From contig QIFF01000275.1 of assembly GCA_003230635.1 (NCBI GenBank), forward strand, positions 1 through 5,228: a stretch of 5,228 nt of DNA, given 5' to 3'. This DNA comes from a bacterium. Lineage in GTDB: Bacteria; SZUA-182. Shown here piece by piece: positions 4,157 through 5,228 of this stretch. Position 1 is the stretch's first letter, and the number at the start of each line of letters is the position of its first letter. A model generated the notes under the pieces. That model ran no database searches, was not told the origin of the DNA, and was given only the letters and a program-made list of their open reading frames with translations. The position numbers and the translations under genes were made by a program.

Positions 4157-5228
4157 TTAGAATTGCCTGCGCTGGCTGGCTGGCAAAATACTCAACGCTT
4201 CACGGTACTTGGTAATCGTGCGGCGGGCAATATGTACCCCTTGGTCAGCTAACAGCCCTAAAACCTTGGCATCCGTCAGGGGACGATACTTATCCTCCTT
4301 TTCTACCAGGCGCTTGATCATATCTTTGACGCAAACCGAGGAAACCGCACGGCCGTCAGCCTGCTCCAAACCAGAGTGAAAAAAATACTTCAACTCATAA
4401 ATTCCCCGCGGCGTTTGGACATACTTATTGGTGGTAATCCGGCTGACGGTAGATTCGTGAACAGAAATATCATCGGCCACATCTCTCAAAGTCAAGGGCC
4501 GCAGTTTGCTGATCCCCTTATCCAAAAATTCGCGCTGGAAATTGACCAGGCTTTCCGTTACCTTGTACAAAGTCATCTGCCGCTGATGGATACTTTTAAT
4601 CAGCCACAACGCTGAACGCATTTTTTCCTCGACATACTTACGAGCATTGCCGGTAGTTACATTTTCCCCCTGCCTGAGGATTCGCCGGTAAAAACTACTG
4701 ACTCGCAAGCGGGGCATGCCCTCGTCATTAACAATTACCACATACTCATCCCCCAGCTTATAGATAAAAACATCCGGTATCACATAGCGCACCTCGTTCG
4801 CACCAAAGCGCCGGCCCGGCCGGGGATCATAGCCGGAAATCGCCTGAGCCAGTTCCACCACCTTTTTCAGGGACACTTTCAGGGCGGAAGCAATAGCCGG
4901 ATACTTCTTGCGTTCCAAGTCACTTAGGTGTTCCTCAATGATTCTGGCCTGTAAAACAACACCCTCTCCCTTGCCCTTTACCTGAAGCAGGAGACATTCC
5001 TTTAATGTACGTGCCCCCACACCGACAGGCTCAAAGCTCTGAATCAGGGAGAGCACTTTATCCACCCGTTCAGGGGAGCTTGCCGTCATCACAGCAACCT
5101 CTTCTGCCGTCGCCCGAAAATAGCCGTCATCATCAATATTTCCGACAATCACCTCCCCTATTTTGACCTCTTTTTCAGGGATGCTGACAAAACGTAACTG
5201 CCACAGGAGGTGGTCTTGCAGGGTGGGA
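4157..5228 (-). CDS. rpoN: RNA polymerase sigma-54 factor, 5' end beyond window
   Basis: Sigma-54 directs RNA polymerase to -24/-12 promoters, which are opened by AAA+ enhancer-binding activators. 356 residues are visible; the N-terminal activator-interacting region and part of the acidic linker lie beyond the right edge (full proteins are about 450-490 residues). The visible part starts with TLQDHLLWQLR and continues with IVGNIDDDGYF (residues 27-37), the core-binding domain (FEPVGVGARTLKECLLLQ), and SGYDPRPGRRFG. The helix-turn-helix DVADDISVHESTVSR lies at about 249-263, followed by TNKYVQTPRGIYELKYFF. The RpoN box ARRTITKYRE is encoded at 4199-4228; the usual form is ARRTVAKYRE, so it is well preserved. 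A GTG at 5152 is only an internal Val codon: family similarity continues upstream to the edge. hpf follows after 158 bp occupied mainly by a repeat. Confidence 0.96.
   Translation of the reverse strand, partial: PTLQDHLLWQLRFVSIPEKEVKIGEVIVGNIDDDGYFRATAEEVAVMTASSPERVDKVLSLIQSFEPVGVGARTLKECLLLQVKGKGEGVVLQARIIEEHLSDLERKKYPAIASALKVSLKKVVELAQAISGYDPRPGRRFGANEVRYVIPDVFIYKLGDEYVVIVNDEGMPRLRVSSFYRRILRQGENVTTGNARKYVEEKMRSALWLIKSIHQRQMTLYKVTESLVNFQREFLDKGISKLRPLTLRDVADDISVHESTVSRITTNKYVQTPRGIYELKYFFHSGLEQADGRAVSSVCVKDMIKRLVEKEDKYRPLTDAKVLGLLADQGVHIARRTITKYREALSILPASQRRQF

Noticed and set aside
5150..5152. GTG start of a short sigma-54 protein
   Set aside because: The upstream frame to the window edge encodes typical sigma-54 sequence (LQDHLLWQLR...), so this GTG is an internal valine.

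Overview
The window reads as one co-directional stretch on the minus strand of a Gram-negative, probably uncultured bacterium. In transcription order (right to left) it holds rpoN (sigma-54, N-terminus beyond the right edge), hpf (short ribosome hibernation factor), hprK (HPr kinase/phosphorylase), a mannose-family PTS EIIA, a mannose/fructose/sorbose-family PTS EIIB, a secreted DUF1573 protein, and a MinD/FlhG-type ATPase that starts on TTG and runs off the left edge. No convincing plus-strand gene was found.

The core rpoN-hpf-hprK-EIIA-EIIB is the sigma-54/regulatory-PTS cluster known from Desulfobacterota (the former Deltaproteobacteria) and related lineages. The MinD-like protein and the DUF1573 protein also fit such groups. 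Dense dispersed palindromes are common in Desulfobacterota, Nitrospirota, Omnitrophota and similar candidate phyla. I cannot fix the phylum from this sequence alone. Compared with the order I recall from Geobacter-like genomes, rapZ is missing between hprK and EIIA, and no HPr, enzyme I, EIIC or EIID is visible.

Functionally, HprK would phosphorylate and dephosphorylate HPr on serine, while EIIA and EIIB carry phosphohistidine. With no permease in view, the cluster looks more like a signalling relay tied to sigma-54 and ribosome hibernation than a sugar transporter. The DUF1573 protein is predicted to be exported, and the MinD-like ATPase may belong to a separate module.

The most unusual feature lies between the genes. 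Four of the six intergenic gaps are about 100-160 bp, and each is largely filled by a palindromic element of a different sequence family (608-680, 1564-1620, 3586-3648, 4031-4125). A fifth, short gap holds a small hairpin. Three of the large elements are twin hairpins: two similar stem-loops in inverted orientation. In two of them, every difference between the halves is a compensatory change that keeps base pairing. One element is also read through in frame upstream of hpf, creating a false N-terminal extension in the longest open frame.
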